NCBI GenBank assembly: GCA_037445245.1 | Contig: JBBIKU010000017.1 | Span: 1-22,289 of the forward strand | DNA length: 22,289 nt | From: JBBIKU01 sp037445245 | GTDB lineage: Bacteria > Chloroflexota > Anaerolineae > Anaerolineales > Anaerolineaceae | Direction: 5' to 3' | In this document: positions 6,481-14,352 of the stretch, in pieces | Layout: each line of letters starts with the position of its first letter | How positions within the stretch are numbered: position 1 is the stretch's first letter | Program-made: the position numbers and the translations under genes | Notes under the pieces: generated by a model | Told to the model about the DNA's origin: nothing | What the model saw: only the letters and a program-made list of their open reading frames with translations | Database searches by the model: none

Positions 6481-9012
6481 TCAAAGCAAACTGGGTGGAT
6501 CGAATTCGACCCGCCAGCCTTCGAGAGACCGATTTCGCAGGATCGACAATGGATTGGGGCTGCGCAAGACGATCTGCCAGCGATAATCGCCTTTCACCCG
6601 GCTGAAAAAGCACGGCGCCGGTCCGATGGTCTCGCTGAGGGTATGACCGCCTTCGGTGATCCATTTATTAAGCTGCTGTGCCATGAGTTCGGCAGCCTGG
6701 GCGGCGCGGGCTGCCTGCGGATGGCGGTATTCGAGACGCGCCAGGCGTGAAAATGGCGGGTATTTCAATCGCTGCCGCTGTTCCAACTCCCAGCGGTAAT
6801 AACCCGCAAAGTCGTGTTCGGCGGCAGCCTGAATGACCGCGTGTTCCGGTTGAAAGGTTTGCAGGATTACCCGCCCGCCCAGTGGGCTGCGCCCTGCCCG
6901 TCCGGCAACCTGGGTCAGCACATTGAAGGTGCGCTCGCCGGCGCGGTGGTCGGGAAAATTCAAGCCCACATCGGCGAGCACCACCCCCACCAGCGTAACC
7001 AGCGGCAGATCCAGCCCCTTTGACAGCATCTGAGTGCCGATCAATACATCGGCGCGGTGATGGATGAAATGCGAAAGCAAAATCTCGTGAGCGCCTTTGC
7101 GGCGGGTGGTTTCGGCGTCCCAGCGCAGGGTGCGCGCCTGCGGCAGCAGCGCCTGTACCTCGGCTTCGACGCGTTCGGTGCCGGCACCGTAATGCCGGAT
7201 ATGCTGCGACCCGCATTGCGGGCATTTCTTGGGTACTTGGCGGTGATAATTGCAGGTGTGGCAGATCAGTTGTTCGGAATCGGGGGCGCGGCTCTGACGG
7301 TGGAGGGTGAGCGGCAAGTCGCAGCGCGGGCAGCGCAGGCTTTCGCCGCAGGCGCGGCAAAAGACGTAGGTGGCGCTGCCGCGTCGATTCAGAAAGAGGA
7401 TCGCCTGCTGGTTGGCGACGAGGGTGGTTTTTAGGGCTGCTTGCAGGGCGCGGCTGAAGATCGAGCGATTGCCCTGTTTGAGTTCCTGGCGCATATCGAG
7501 CACCTCGACTGGCGGCAGCGGCAGAGCGGCGGAAGCGCCTTCGCCGTGTAATGGCACGTCTTTGATGCCGAGCCGCTGCAGGTGGTTCTGGATCAATTGT
7601 TTGTGCGCCAGGATGCGATCCGGCAGGTTGAGACGCGTCCAGTTCTTGTTCTGAGCGGTGTGAACCAGCTCGACGCCGGGTGTGGCGGACCCGAGCATGA
7701 CCAGGCTGCGGCTGAGCCGGGCGTATTCGATGGCGGTGGCGACGCTGTGATAAAAGGGCGGCGTTTCACTTTGATAATACGATTCATCGTGGCACTCGTC
7801 CACCACGATCAACCCCGGTTGAGGGAGGGGAGTGAAGAGCGCCGAACGCGGTCCAACGATCACCGGCAGCAGACCGGCGCGCGCCCGCCGCCAGGTGTCG
7901 TAGCGCTCACCCGCCGAAAGCCGCGAGTGGATCACCCCCACCTGAGCGGGGAAGCGGGCGGCAAAGCGCCTGAGGGTTTGCGGGGTCAGGGCGATCTCGG
8001 GCACCAGCACGATCGCCTGGCGCCCCAGGCGCAGCGTTTCGGCGACGGCTTGCAGGTAAATCTCGGTCTTACCGGACCCGGTCACGCCGTGCAACAGGAC
8101 CGGTTTGGACTCTTCGCCTTGGGCGCATTGACGCAATTGGTTGCGGATGCACTCCCACGCGGCTGACTGCTCGACGGTCAATTGCGGTTCGGGGAACGGC
8201 TCTATCGCAACGTTCTCGACCGGATCGCGCCAGATTTCGCTTTCACCCAGCGTGATCAGGTCTGCCTCCGCCAAGCGGCGCAAATCGTTCAGGGTGCTGC
8301 CGGGACAGGCGGCGAACACCCAGGCGAGCGGTACCGGCAACGTTTCATTTTTCAGGAAGTCCAGAATTTCCTGGCGGCGCTGCCCGGCAGCGCCTTTGCC
8401 CAGGTCGAGTTCGCCCGGATTGACTTCGGCCGGGGTGCGGGCAAGGCGAGCGGTGCGCACCATTTTTGGCTGGGTGGCGGGCGGCGGCAACACCGCCTGG
8501 CTGGTCAGGAATCCTCGCCGCAGCAGGGATTGCAGCGAGGCTTTCCAGTCTTGATGGCGGAAGGTGGCCTCGAACTGGCGACCGCGCAGGTCGCCGCGGC
8601 GCTGCAACAGGGCGAGCAGGCGTTGCTGCAAAGGGGTGAGATCAGAAGGTTTTGTTTCGGGTGGGTGCGGGTTGAGGCGGTAGAGCGTATCGGCATGCTG
8701 GCTGATGCCGGGCGGAATCATCAAATGCAGACAGGTAGCCAGGGGGGTGAGGGTTTGATCTGCCAGCCATTGTGCCAGTTGCATCTGCAGCGGTGTGAGC
8801 ACCGCGGTGGAATCGAGCAGGGCACTCACCGGGCGCGTTTCGATAACCTGGGGCTGCTCCACCATTTTTAAGACGACGCCCTGAGCGATTTGTTTTCCGA
8901 AAGGGACAACCACCAGACATCCGGGTGTCACCCGTCCTTCCAGCTCTGACGGAAGATGGTAATCAAAAACGCTGCTTACCTGCGGCACGTTGACCGCCAC
9001 CTGGACATACAT
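6481..9012 (-). CDS. priA: Primosomal protein N' (replication restart helicase PriA)
   Basis: The product has 843 residues. It is a 3'-5' superfamily 2 helicase that reloads the replisome at stalled forks. The N-terminal DNA-binding domain starts YVQVAVNVPQVSSVFDYHLP. Helicase motifs follow: Walker A GVTGSGKT (309-316, K315), motif II DECH (405-408) and GSATPG. The zinc-binding insertion has eight cysteines (552, 555, 561, 564, 584, 587, 597, 600). Motifs V-VI include GTQMLSKGLD and QVAGRAGR. Length is slightly above the usual 730-820. Motif II reads DECH rather than the common DEEH. The frame is open to 9228, but ATG 9012 is chosen because the PriA N-terminus begins there and AGGTGA lies just upstream. 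It follows the MEMO1-family gene by 40 bp. Confidence 0.96.
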   Translation of the reverse strand: MYVQVAVNVPQVSSVFDYHLPSELEGRVTPGCLVVVPFGKQIAQGVVLKMVEQPQVIETRPVSALLDSTAVLTPLQMQLAQWLADQTLTPLATCLHLMIPPGISQHADTLYRLNPHPPETKPSDLTPLQQRLLALLQRRGDLRGRQFEATFRHQDWKASLQSLLRRGFLTSQAVLPPPATQPKMVRTARLARTPAEVNPGELDLGKGAAGQRRQEILDFLKNETLPVPLAWVFAACPGSTLNDLRRLAEADLITLGESEIWRDPVENVAIEPFPEPQLTVEQSAAWECIRNQLRQCAQGEESKPVLLHGVTGSGKTEIYLQAVAETLRLGRQAIVLVPEIALTPQTLRRFAARFPAQVGVIHSRLSAGERYDTWRRARAGLLPVIVGPRSALFTPLPQPGLIVVDECHDESYYQSETPPFYHSVATAIEYARLSRSLVMLGSATPGVELVHTAQNKNWTRLNLPDRILAHKQLIQNHLQRLGIKDVPLHGEGASAALPLPPVEVLDMRQELKQGNRSIFSRALQAALKTTLVANQQAILFLNRRGSATYVFCRACGESLRCPRCDLPLTLHRQSRAPDSEQLICHTCNYHRQVPKKCPQCGSQHIRHYGAGTERVEAEVQALLPQARTLRWDAETTRRKGAHEILLSHFIHHRADVLIGTQMLSKGLDLPLVTLVGVVLADVGLNFPDHRAGERTFNVLTQVAGRAGRSPLGGRVILQTFQPEHAVIQAAAEHDFAGYYRWELEQRQRLKYPPFSRLARLEYRHPQAARAAQAAELMAQQLNKWITEGGHTLSETIGPAPCFFSRVKGDYRWQIVLRSPNPLSILRNRSLEGWRVEFDPPSLL

Positions 9013-9052
9013 GGTCACCTGCCTGGCAGCGGGCAGGCGAGGCAGCCGTTGC

Positions 9053-9904
9053 TCATTCGGGGCGTTTGAGGATGACCGCCGCGCCGTAGCCGACGACCGA
9101 TTCGTAATCTCCCGTCTCTGCGGCAGAGGTGCTGTAATCCAGCACTTCGACTGCATTGGCGCCCATTTGGCGAGCGGCAACCAGCACAGCCGCCACCGAA
9201 ACTGCGCCGCAGGCAAGCCCGCTGCCACTGCAATCGGCTTCGAGCACGCCTTCGGGCGAGAAGGAGGCGATCTGGTGCAACATTTCGGTGTCGAGCTTGT
9301 CAGCTACCGGCTCGGGATAGAAATGCGACAGGTCGGTGCTGGAAATCAGCAGACTGGAACGCGAACGCAGCACGTCGGCGAGGGCACTTCCCAATGATTT
9401 GGCGATCTCCAGCGACTGTCCGCGTGCCATCACCGGCAGCAGTCGAAAGTCGCCCACCAGTGAGCGCTGCAGGAAGGGCAACTGGATCTCTACGGCGTGT
9501 TCCTCGTCGTAGACGATGGCGGTCAATTTCAGTCCGGAGCGGCTTTGCAGGCGCTGATTGAGTTCCGCCACGGCTTCCCGGTCAATCCACAGCGGTCCCA
9601 AGGGGGTGGCGTATGCCTGATGCGCCGAGGTCAGCAGCAGGGATGGGTGATAGGCGTGAAAAGGCGCCACGACCGCTACCAGATCGCGTTTCAAGCCTTT
9701 GACGGCGCGATAGGCGTGACCAGCGGTGCGACCCGAATAGCGGTGTCCGGCGTGCGGCGCAATTAACGCCACCACTTCGCCGTTCAAGGGCGCAATCCTG
9801 GCGTCGTTGATGTACTGGTCAACCTTCTGGCGCAGGCGGTCGGCATCATCACTGTACCATCGTCCCGCGATGGGCGATGGTCGTAATTCGGATATTGGTG
9901 TCAT
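9053..9904 (-). CDS. MEMO1 / AmmeMemoRadiSam system protein B family protein
   Basis: The 283-residue product covers the whole MEMO fold, related to class III extradiol dioxygenases. Conserved pieces in order are AGRWYSDD, IAPHAGHRYSG (H51), APFHAYH (H83), DEEHAVEIQLPFLQ, ISSTDLSHFYP, a GLACGA segment (C232) and DYSTSAA with ESVVGYGA near the end. H51, H83 and C232 are the likely counterparts of the metal/active-site residues of human MEMO1. In many prokaryotes this family sits beside an AMMECR1 protein and a radical-SAM protein; neither partner is in this window, so it is solitary here. It reads into priA with a 40-bp gap and may share its transcript. The biochemical function is unsettled. 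Confidence 0.9.
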   Translation of the reverse strand: MTPISELRPSPIAGRWYSDDADRLRQKVDQYINDARIAPLNGEVVALIAPHAGHRYSGRTAGHAYRAVKGLKRDLVAVVAPFHAYHPSLLLTSAHQAYATPLGPLWIDREAVAELNQRLQSRSGLKLTAIVYDEEHAVEIQLPFLQRSLVGDFRLLPVMARGQSLEIAKSLGSALADVLRSRSSLLISSTDLSHFYPEPVADKLDTEMLHQIASFSPEGVLEADCSGSGLACGAVSVAAVLVAARQMGANAVEVLDYSTSAAETGDYESVVGYGAAVILKRPE

Positions 9905-10019
9905 TGGATTTTTTCCCGTGCAGGTTATTTACGCCGAAACCGATGTGTGTTTATTGTAGCATACCCAACAAGGAGGTGGGCTTGTTTCTGTTTTGTGAAT
10001 CCCGTTTAATTTTGGAGGA

Positions 10020-10047
10020 TTGAATATCTCAATTGTCGTTGTATAAT
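10020..10047 (+). promoter_or_regulatory. Candidate sigma70-type promoter for the repeat-bearing lipoprotein
   Basis: TTGAAT (10020-10025) and a perfect TATAAT (10042-10047) are separated by 16 bp. The predicted transcript would have about a 115-nt leader before the ATG at 10169. The surrounding 264-bp gap (9905-10168) separates divergent genes. I saw no convincing minus-strand promoter for the MEMO1 gene in it. Confidence 0.5.
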
Positions 10048-10168
10048 GACTTCAAGGTGAGTGTTGCATGTGCATTTATTGGGTGGGGATGTTCGTTCTT
10101 GACAGCGGCTACATATTGGCAAGAGCTTACCCACCGCCAATTATACATATCGTGATCTGGAGGAGAAG

Positions 10169-11224
10169 ATGGTTGAAATGCGATCTTCGAAACAAGGGTT
10201 GATGATCGGATTGGCATTGCTGGTGATGCTTTCGTGCAGCCTGCCGGCGCCGAGCGACATCACCGGCGTTGCCGAGACCGAGATGGCGCTGGGTGTGCAA
10301 CAAACCATGTTGGCGGTGCAGCAGACCGAGGTAGCTCTGGATGCAGAAACAACCGCGGTGCAGCAGACCGAGGTAGCTCTGGATGCAGAAACAACCGCGG
10401 AGCAGTCGCCCGATGTGGTAGTGGAGCAACCGACTTACACCCCCTATCCCACCTACACGGTGGGAGTTGAAGCGACCGAAACGGCGCAGCCTACCCCTGA
10501 GGCAACGCTTGATATCGAAGCGCGTATCGAGTCTGCCAATATCCTGGTGTACGAAGATATTCGTTCTTATTACGAGCTGACGCCGTGGGTCAACCGCGCC
10601 CTGAGCGGGATGAGTTTTAAGGGCGGCAAGGTTGTCGAAGTCGGCGATGCCTTGGGCAACTTCATGACGCACCTGAACTCGCCCACCCCGTGGGATTTGA
10701 TCATCGTCGCTGCCGAATCCAAAAAAGCCGTCAAAGGTGAGTTCTGGGATGTTATTTTGGATCTGGTCAATGACGATGTTGCGCTGGTTGCGGAGATATG
10801 GTACCTGGATAAAATCGCCAGCGGCAGAATTTCTCCGTTGCTATCGAAATGTGGCATTGCTTTTCAGCGGGATTGGCAGCGCGCCGATGGTGACAGTCCG
10901 CTCAATTATTCGCTGTACTGGTTGAACCCCGAACACGAGTTGTTCAGCCATCCCAACGTGGTGGCGCCGCTGATTACGGCGGTGCCGTGGTGGGTGGGCG
11001 ATATTGGCGACCAGATACGCCTGGGCAGCGGCGGTGATGCCGAGTTGCTGGCAGGGTTGCATCCTCGTGAAAAATCACAATACGGGACGCTGGCGACTTG
11101 TATGGAGGGTCGGGTGATCTTTCAGACCTTCTCGACCCACGATTATCGCCAGTCGCATATGATCCCGCTCTGGCAAAATTACATTACCTACACGTTGACC
11201 AACCGCTTTAAAAAAGTTCAATAA
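10169..11224 (+). CDS. Predicted lipoprotein with 14-residue tandem repeat; conserved C-terminal domain of unknown function
   Basis: The product has 351 residues. An N-terminal signal (LMIGLALLVMLSC) ends at C23 in an imperfect lipobox, so it is probably a lipoprotein on the outer face of the membrane. Residues of about 35-85 form a low-complexity linker with QQTEVALD units, including two identical 14-residue copies. A TPYPTYT stretch follows. From about residue 113 to the end is a globular alpha/beta-looking domain (for example ANILVYEDI and WDLIIVAAES). It alternates strands and helices like flavodoxin- or ThuA/amidotransferase-like folds, but I see no catalytic motif, so this is only a guess. 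GGAGGAG lies directly before the ATG. The gene appears monocistronic, with a hairpin after the stop. Confidence 0.75.
   Translation: MVEMRSSKQGLMIGLALLVMLSCSLPAPSDITGVAETEMALGVQQTMLAVQQTEVALDAETTAVQQTEVALDAETTAEQSPDVVVEQPTYTPYPTYTVGVEATETAQPTPEATLDIEARIESANILVYEDIRSYYELTPWVNRALSGMSFKGGKVVEVGDALGNFMTHLNSPTPWDLIIVAAESKKAVKGEFWDVILDLVNDDVALVAEIWYLDKIASGRISPLLSKCGIAFQRDWQRADGDSPLNYSLYWLNPEHELFSHPNVVAPLITAVPWWVGDIGDQIRLGSGGDAELLAGLHPREKSQYGTLATCMEGRVIFQTFSTHDYRQSHMIPLWQNYITYTLTNRFKKVQ
10313..10400 (+). repeat. Perfect 42-bp direct tandem repeat (two copies plus 4 bp)
   Basis: The copies at 10313-10354 and 10355-10396 are identical base for base, and the next four bases (GCGG) begin a third. The unit is a multiple of three and encodes 14 residues (AVQQTEVALDAETT) in the lipoprotein linker. 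A diverged earlier relative (GVQQTMLAVQQ) precedes it. Identity at synonymous positions indicates a recent duplication. Confidence 0.95.
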
Positions 11225-11239
11225 ATCACTCTGGCTTTT

Positions 11240-11276
11240 GCGCCGGTTGTGCCAGCCGCCGGGGCTGTTTTGGCGC
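11240..11276 (+). terminator. Possible hairpin terminator after the lipoprotein gene
   Basis: An inner stem CAGCC/GGCTG (11253-11257 with 11263-11267) lies inside an outer GCGCC/GGCGC pairing (11240-11244 with 11272-11276). It is followed by a T-rich stretch near 11280. It sits 16 bp after the stop codon. The rest of the 175-bp gap to 11399 shows no gene. Confidence 0.35.
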
Positions 11277-11399
11277 GCCGTTTTCTTTTCCCGGTGCCAT
11301 GAGGGGCTGTAATATCTGGGGACAAAAGGCGCGCTTTCCTGGATGCGGCTTCGCGGTTAAAATGAGGTATCCGGATAAACCCTGGCAAGGATTGATGTT

Positions 11400-11882
11400 A
11401 TGGAACGAATCTGGTCACCGTGGAGAATGGAATACATCATGGAACATAATCGTTCGGCTGAATGCATTTTTTGCGCCGCGCTGAAGCACACCGATGACCC
11501 AGCCAGCTTATTGCTTTATCGAGGTGAGCGGGTCTTTGTGATCTTGAACCGCTTCCCCTACACCAGTGGTCACTTGATGGTAGTGCCCAATGCGCACCTG
11601 CCACTGCTGGCTGACCTGGACTCGAACACACGACTTGACCTGATCGACACCATCAGCCATGCCGAGCAGGTGTTGCGGCGGGTATATCGACCGGAAGGTT
11701 TCAACATTGGTGCCAATATCGGCGAAGCTGCTGGGGCGGGGATTGTCGGGCACCTGCATTTTCACGTTGTGCCGCGCTGGGCGGGCGATACCAATTTCAT
11801 GTCGACCGTTTCAGCGGTGCGGGTGCTGCCGGAAGAGCTGGGGGAAACCTACCAGCGGCTCATACAAGCCTGGGATTCCTGA
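11400..11882 (+). CDS. HIT-family protein (Ap4A phosphorylase/hydrolase-like)
   Basis: The 160-residue product carries the histidine triad in GHLHFHVVPRW (H118, H120, H122), where the central histidine would form the nucleotidyl intermediate. Near the N-terminus, WSPWRMEYI is followed by C22 and C25 in ECIFC, a likely zinc site. This arrangement is typical of the bacterial AP-4-A phosphorylase-like branch. Such enzymes hydrolyse or phosphorolyse dinucleoside polyphosphates or AMP conjugates; the exact substrate is inferred. The whole family length is present. CAAGG lies upstream of the ATG. The gene ends 6 bp from the convergent acetyltransferase gene. Confidence 0.92.
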   Translation: MERIWSPWRMEYIMEHNRSAECIFCAALKHTDDPASLLLYRGERVFVILNRFPYTSGHLMVVPNAHLPLLADLDSNTRLDLIDTISHAEQVLRRVYRPEGFNIGANIGEAAGAGIVGHLHFHVVPRWAGDTNFMSTVSAVRVLPEELGETYQRLIQAWDS

Positions 11883-11888
11883 GCGGGT

Positions 11889-12278
11889 TCAACCGCGCCA
11901 TATCATCACCAACAGTTCCTCGAAATTCGGAAAGCATTTCCTGATCAGCCCGGCAAGCTTGCGCACCAGCCGGAAATAAACTGGCATGGTGTTGGCGGAG
12001 GTGGGTTCGAAACCGAAGCGGGCGTAATAAGCGCCCAGCGATGCCCTGCAGGTGAGGTAGATGGGCGGGCGGGCACGGCTCAATAAACGGCTCACGATGG
12101 CACTCCCCACCCCCCGGCGCTGGTATTCGGGCGTTACGGCAATCGACGCCAGTTCGCGTGAGCCACCCCGATGCGTTTTGATCTGCCCGCAGCCGAGCAT
12201 TCTGCCCTGCGCATCTACGCAGACGATAAAACGCTGCCAGTTCAACCCGAGCGGATTGATGCGCAGGCGGCGGATCAA
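11889..12278 (-). CDS. GNAT-family N-acetyltransferase (start uncertain)
   Basis: From the TTG at 12278 the product is 129 residues. It contains the acetyl-CoA-binding motif A (LASIAVTPEYQRRGVGSAIV, with the QRRGVG loop) and the later YYARFGFEP segment typical of GNAT enzymes. The acceptor substrate is unknown. The coding frame is family-like further upstream (NLRPAVAADASAIRAL, up to about 12329), where GNAT proteins normally begin, and it stays open to 12411. However, it offers no ATG, GTG or TTG there. The real start may be a CTG at 12350 inside the end of gatB, or a start codon may have been lost. It is the last gene of the gat-containing minus-strand block. Confidence 0.8.
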   Translation of the reverse strand: MIRRLRINPLGLNWQRFIVCVDAQGRMLGCGQIKTHRGGSRELASIAVTPEYQRRGVGSAIVSRLLSRARPPIYLTCRASLGAYYARFGFEPTSANTMPVYFRLVRKLAGLIRKCFPNFEELLVMIWRG

Positions 12279-12342
12279 AGCCCGGATGGCGGACGCATCG
12301 GCAGCGACGGCGGGACGCAGGTTGACTTCGAAAAGGGGTGCG

Positions 12343-13779
12343 TTACTCAGTGAGCAATTCTTCCAGAATGCGGCGCGCCAGTCCAGGATCGGCTTTGCCG
12401 CGCATTTGTTTCATCACCTGACCGACAAACCAGCCGATCAAGGTGTTTTTGCCGCTGCGGTACGACTCGACTTCTTTCGGATTGGCGGAAACGATTTCTT
12501 GACATACGGCGCGAATGGCGCCGTCATCACTGACCTGTGCCAAGTTTTCCGCTTCCACAATCTCCGTCGGTGCTTTATCGCTTTCTTCCACTTTGGTCAG
12601 CAATGCCTTGCCGGTGGAAATGTTGATGCCGCCGCCGTCAACCATGCGCAGGATCTCAGCCAGATACGCCGGCGTCAACCGCAGCCGATCGGCGGTGAGT
12701 TTGTTTTCATTCAATATCCGCAACACATCGTTCATCAGCCAGTTGGATGCTTTTTTGGGATCATCGCCGTACAGGTGGACGGTCTGTTCGTAATAGTGTG
12801 CGAGGTTGCGCTCGCCGCTGAGGATGTCGGCGTCGTATTCCGGCAACCCGTACTGTTCGATGAAGCGCGCCCGACATTCGAGTGGCAGTTCGGGCATTTT
12901 CGACAGTACGGTTTGCTTCCATTCCTCATCGATGCGAAGCGGCAGCAAGTCGGGTTCGTGAATATAGCGGTAATCGGCTTCGGTCTCTTTTGAGCGCATT
13001 TTGCGCAGCACGCCAGCGTCCTCATCCCATTCAAGCGTCCAGGCTTGGATTGTCTCGCCCGCTTCGACCGAACGGATCTGGCGTTCGATCTCCTTGGCAA
13101 TGGCATCGCGCACAGCGTCGATCGAGTTGACGTTCTTGATCTCGGTCTTGGGGTTGAGGTGTTGAGTGCCTTTGAGGCGGATCGACACATTGGCGTCGCA
13201 GCGCAGGTGGGCTTTTTCCATATCGGCTTCCGAAATGTCGAGCCAGCGCAGCAACTGCCGAAGTCGGATCAGGTATTGGGCGGCTTCGTCCGCCGAACGC
13301 AGGTCGGGAGCGGTGACCATCTCGACCAGCGGAACGCCGCAACGGTTGAAATCGATCAGGCGACGCTTGCGTTCGTTGCGGGTCTTTCCGGCGTCTTCTT
13401 CGAGGTGCAGTTTGGTAATGCTCACTTTGCGCAGGTATCCCTGCGGCATGGGCAGATCCAACCAGCCGCCGCTCGCCAGGGGTTGGTCGTACTGTGAGAT
13501 CTGGTAGCCCTTGGGCAGGTCAGGATAGAAGTAATTTTTGCGGTCGAAGTACGAAACCGGTTGAATCTCGGCGTGCATGGCTGCAGCGAGCAGCATTCCT
13601 TTTTCGACCGCAGCCCGGTTCAATACCGGCAGCACTCCCGGTAATCCGGTACAAACCGGACAGATATTGGTGTTGGGCGGATCGAGCCAAAAATCGGCTT
13701 TGCAGCCGCAGAAGATCTTGCTGGCGGTGTTGAGCTGGATGTGAGTCTCCAGCCCGATGACGGCTTCATACTGGGTCAT
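12343..13779 (-). CDS. gatB: Aspartyl/glutamyl-tRNA(Asn/Gln) amidotransferase subunit B
   Basis: The 478-residue product matches GatB along its full length. It starts YEAVIGLETHIQL, has an N-terminal cysteine pair region (FCGC, CPVC), the DFNRCGVPLVEMVT segment, LRCDANVSIR, the KTEIKNVNS motif, and a C-terminal YqeY-like tRNA-recognition tail (NTLIGWFVGQVMKQMRGKADP). GatB is the kinase subunit that activates misacylated Glu-tRNA(Gln) or Asp-tRNA(Asn) and receives ammonia from GatA. Its presence implies that the indirect route to Gln-tRNA and/or Asn-tRNA is used. gatB is separated from gatC and gatA by three genes, which is unlike a compact gatCAB operon. No strong Shine-Dalgarno precedes the ATG. 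Confidence 0.97.
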   Translation of the reverse strand: MTQYEAVIGLETHIQLNTASKIFCGCKADFWLDPPNTNICPVCTGLPGVLPVLNRAAVEKGMLLAAAMHAEIQPVSYFDRKNYFYPDLPKGYQISQYDQPLASGGWLDLPMPQGYLRKVSITKLHLEEDAGKTRNERKRRLIDFNRCGVPLVEMVTAPDLRSADEAAQYLIRLRQLLRWLDISEADMEKAHLRCDANVSIRLKGTQHLNPKTEIKNVNSIDAVRDAIAKEIERQIRSVEAGETIQAWTLEWDEDAGVLRKMRSKETEADYRYIHEPDLLPLRIDEEWKQTVLSKMPELPLECRARFIEQYGLPEYDADILSGERNLAHYYEQTVHLYGDDPKKASNWLMNDVLRILNENKLTADRLRLTPAYLAEILRMVDGGGINISTGKALLTKVEESDKAPTEIVEAENLAQVSDDGAIRAVCQEIVSANPKEVESYRSGKNTLIGWFVGQVMKQMRGKADPGLARRILEELLTE

Positions 13780-13803
13780 AGTGGACTCGCTGTGAGGTGA
13801 TCT

Positions 13804-14352
13804 CTATTCATCTGCGCTGACCAAGATTATTTTTATCGGAACGGCTGGAAAATGACGTTTGAGTCTTTCAATATCATACACCAATTGCTCACCATAAGAG
13901 ACGCCACTCGACATATGGCGGTGTAATTGATGACAAGGAACAATTTCAACCCCCACATCTGCCTTGTTCTCATTGAAGAAGTATTGAAATTTCGCCATGT
14001 CGTAGAACCTGAACGCATATTTGCCAAACTGGACTTCAACCAGCACTTTTTCTTTACAGAAGTCGATTTGTTTGTAAGCACCGGGAATTTCATGCGCGCA
14101 ATTGGGAACAGTTATGGTGTAGGTATCCCTGATCTCGGTGTAGTCGCGCGAATTAAATTGTTCTTTGAACTGGGCATTCATGTCGGTGGGAGAAAAGAGC
14201 ATACTTCCCTTTTTTGTTTTTTCCCGACTTTCTTTCAACCGGCGGGCTTCAACCGATTGGATCACTTCGTAGATATCGCGTTCGATTTGTGGATAACGCA
14301 CCATGAGAATCTCGGATCCTCCCAGATGGGAGTATTCATAGACTATTTTCAT
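13804..14352 (-). CDS. Type II restriction endonuclease, BglII/BstYI-like
   Basis: The 182-residue product aligns by eye with BglII. KKGSMLFSPTDMN corresponds to the BglII KVGSLIFDPVGTN region. IDFCKEKVLVEVQFGKYAF corresponds to its catalytic segment, with the same spacing of the active-site residues: D97, E106 and Q108 here, D84, E93 and Q95 in BglII. The E-x-Q form of the PD-(D/E)xK motif is a hallmark of this group. BglII cuts AGATCT and BstYI cuts RGATCY, so a GATC-centred target is likely but not proven. The gene overlaps the methyltransferase by 17 bp, supporting a matched R-M pair. Its base composition is low: 25 of 60 bases are G or C at 13981-14040, against 37 of 60 in gatB at 13321-13380. 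It is shorter than BglII (223 residues). Confidence 0.85.
   Translation of the reverse strand: MKIVYEYSHLGGSEILMVRYPQIERDIYEVIQSVEARRLKESREKTKKGSMLFSPTDMNAQFKEQFNSRDYTEIRDTYTITVPNCAHEIPGAYKQIDFCKEKVLVEVQFGKYAFRFYDMAKFQYFFNENKADVGVEIVPCHQLHRHMSSGVSYGEQLVYDIERLKRHFPAVPIKIILVSADE

Noticed and set aside
7582..8871. Two overlapping plus-strand open frames of 194 and 229 residues
   Set aside because: Both are antisense to priA, whose motifs and cysteines are clear through this region.
9013..9228. N-terminal extension of the priA frame
   Set aside because: The extra 72 residues overlap the MEMO1 gene, look non-family, and a good start with AGGTGA exists at 9012.
9970..10049. Shine-Dalgarno-like AAGGAGG and GGAGGA followed by TTG mini-ORFs in the intergenic gap
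   Set aside because: The peptides are only 8-13 residues, have no recognisable leader composition, and the candidate promoter lies downstream of or within them.
10099..10127. TTGACA as a second promoter for the lipoprotein gene
   Set aside because: No acceptable -10 lies 16-18 bp downstream, so the TTGAAT/TATAAT pair further upstream is preferred.
12061..12993. Plus-strand open frame of 310 residues
   Set aside because: It runs antisense to gatB and the GNAT gene, both strongly supported, and its translation has no family features.
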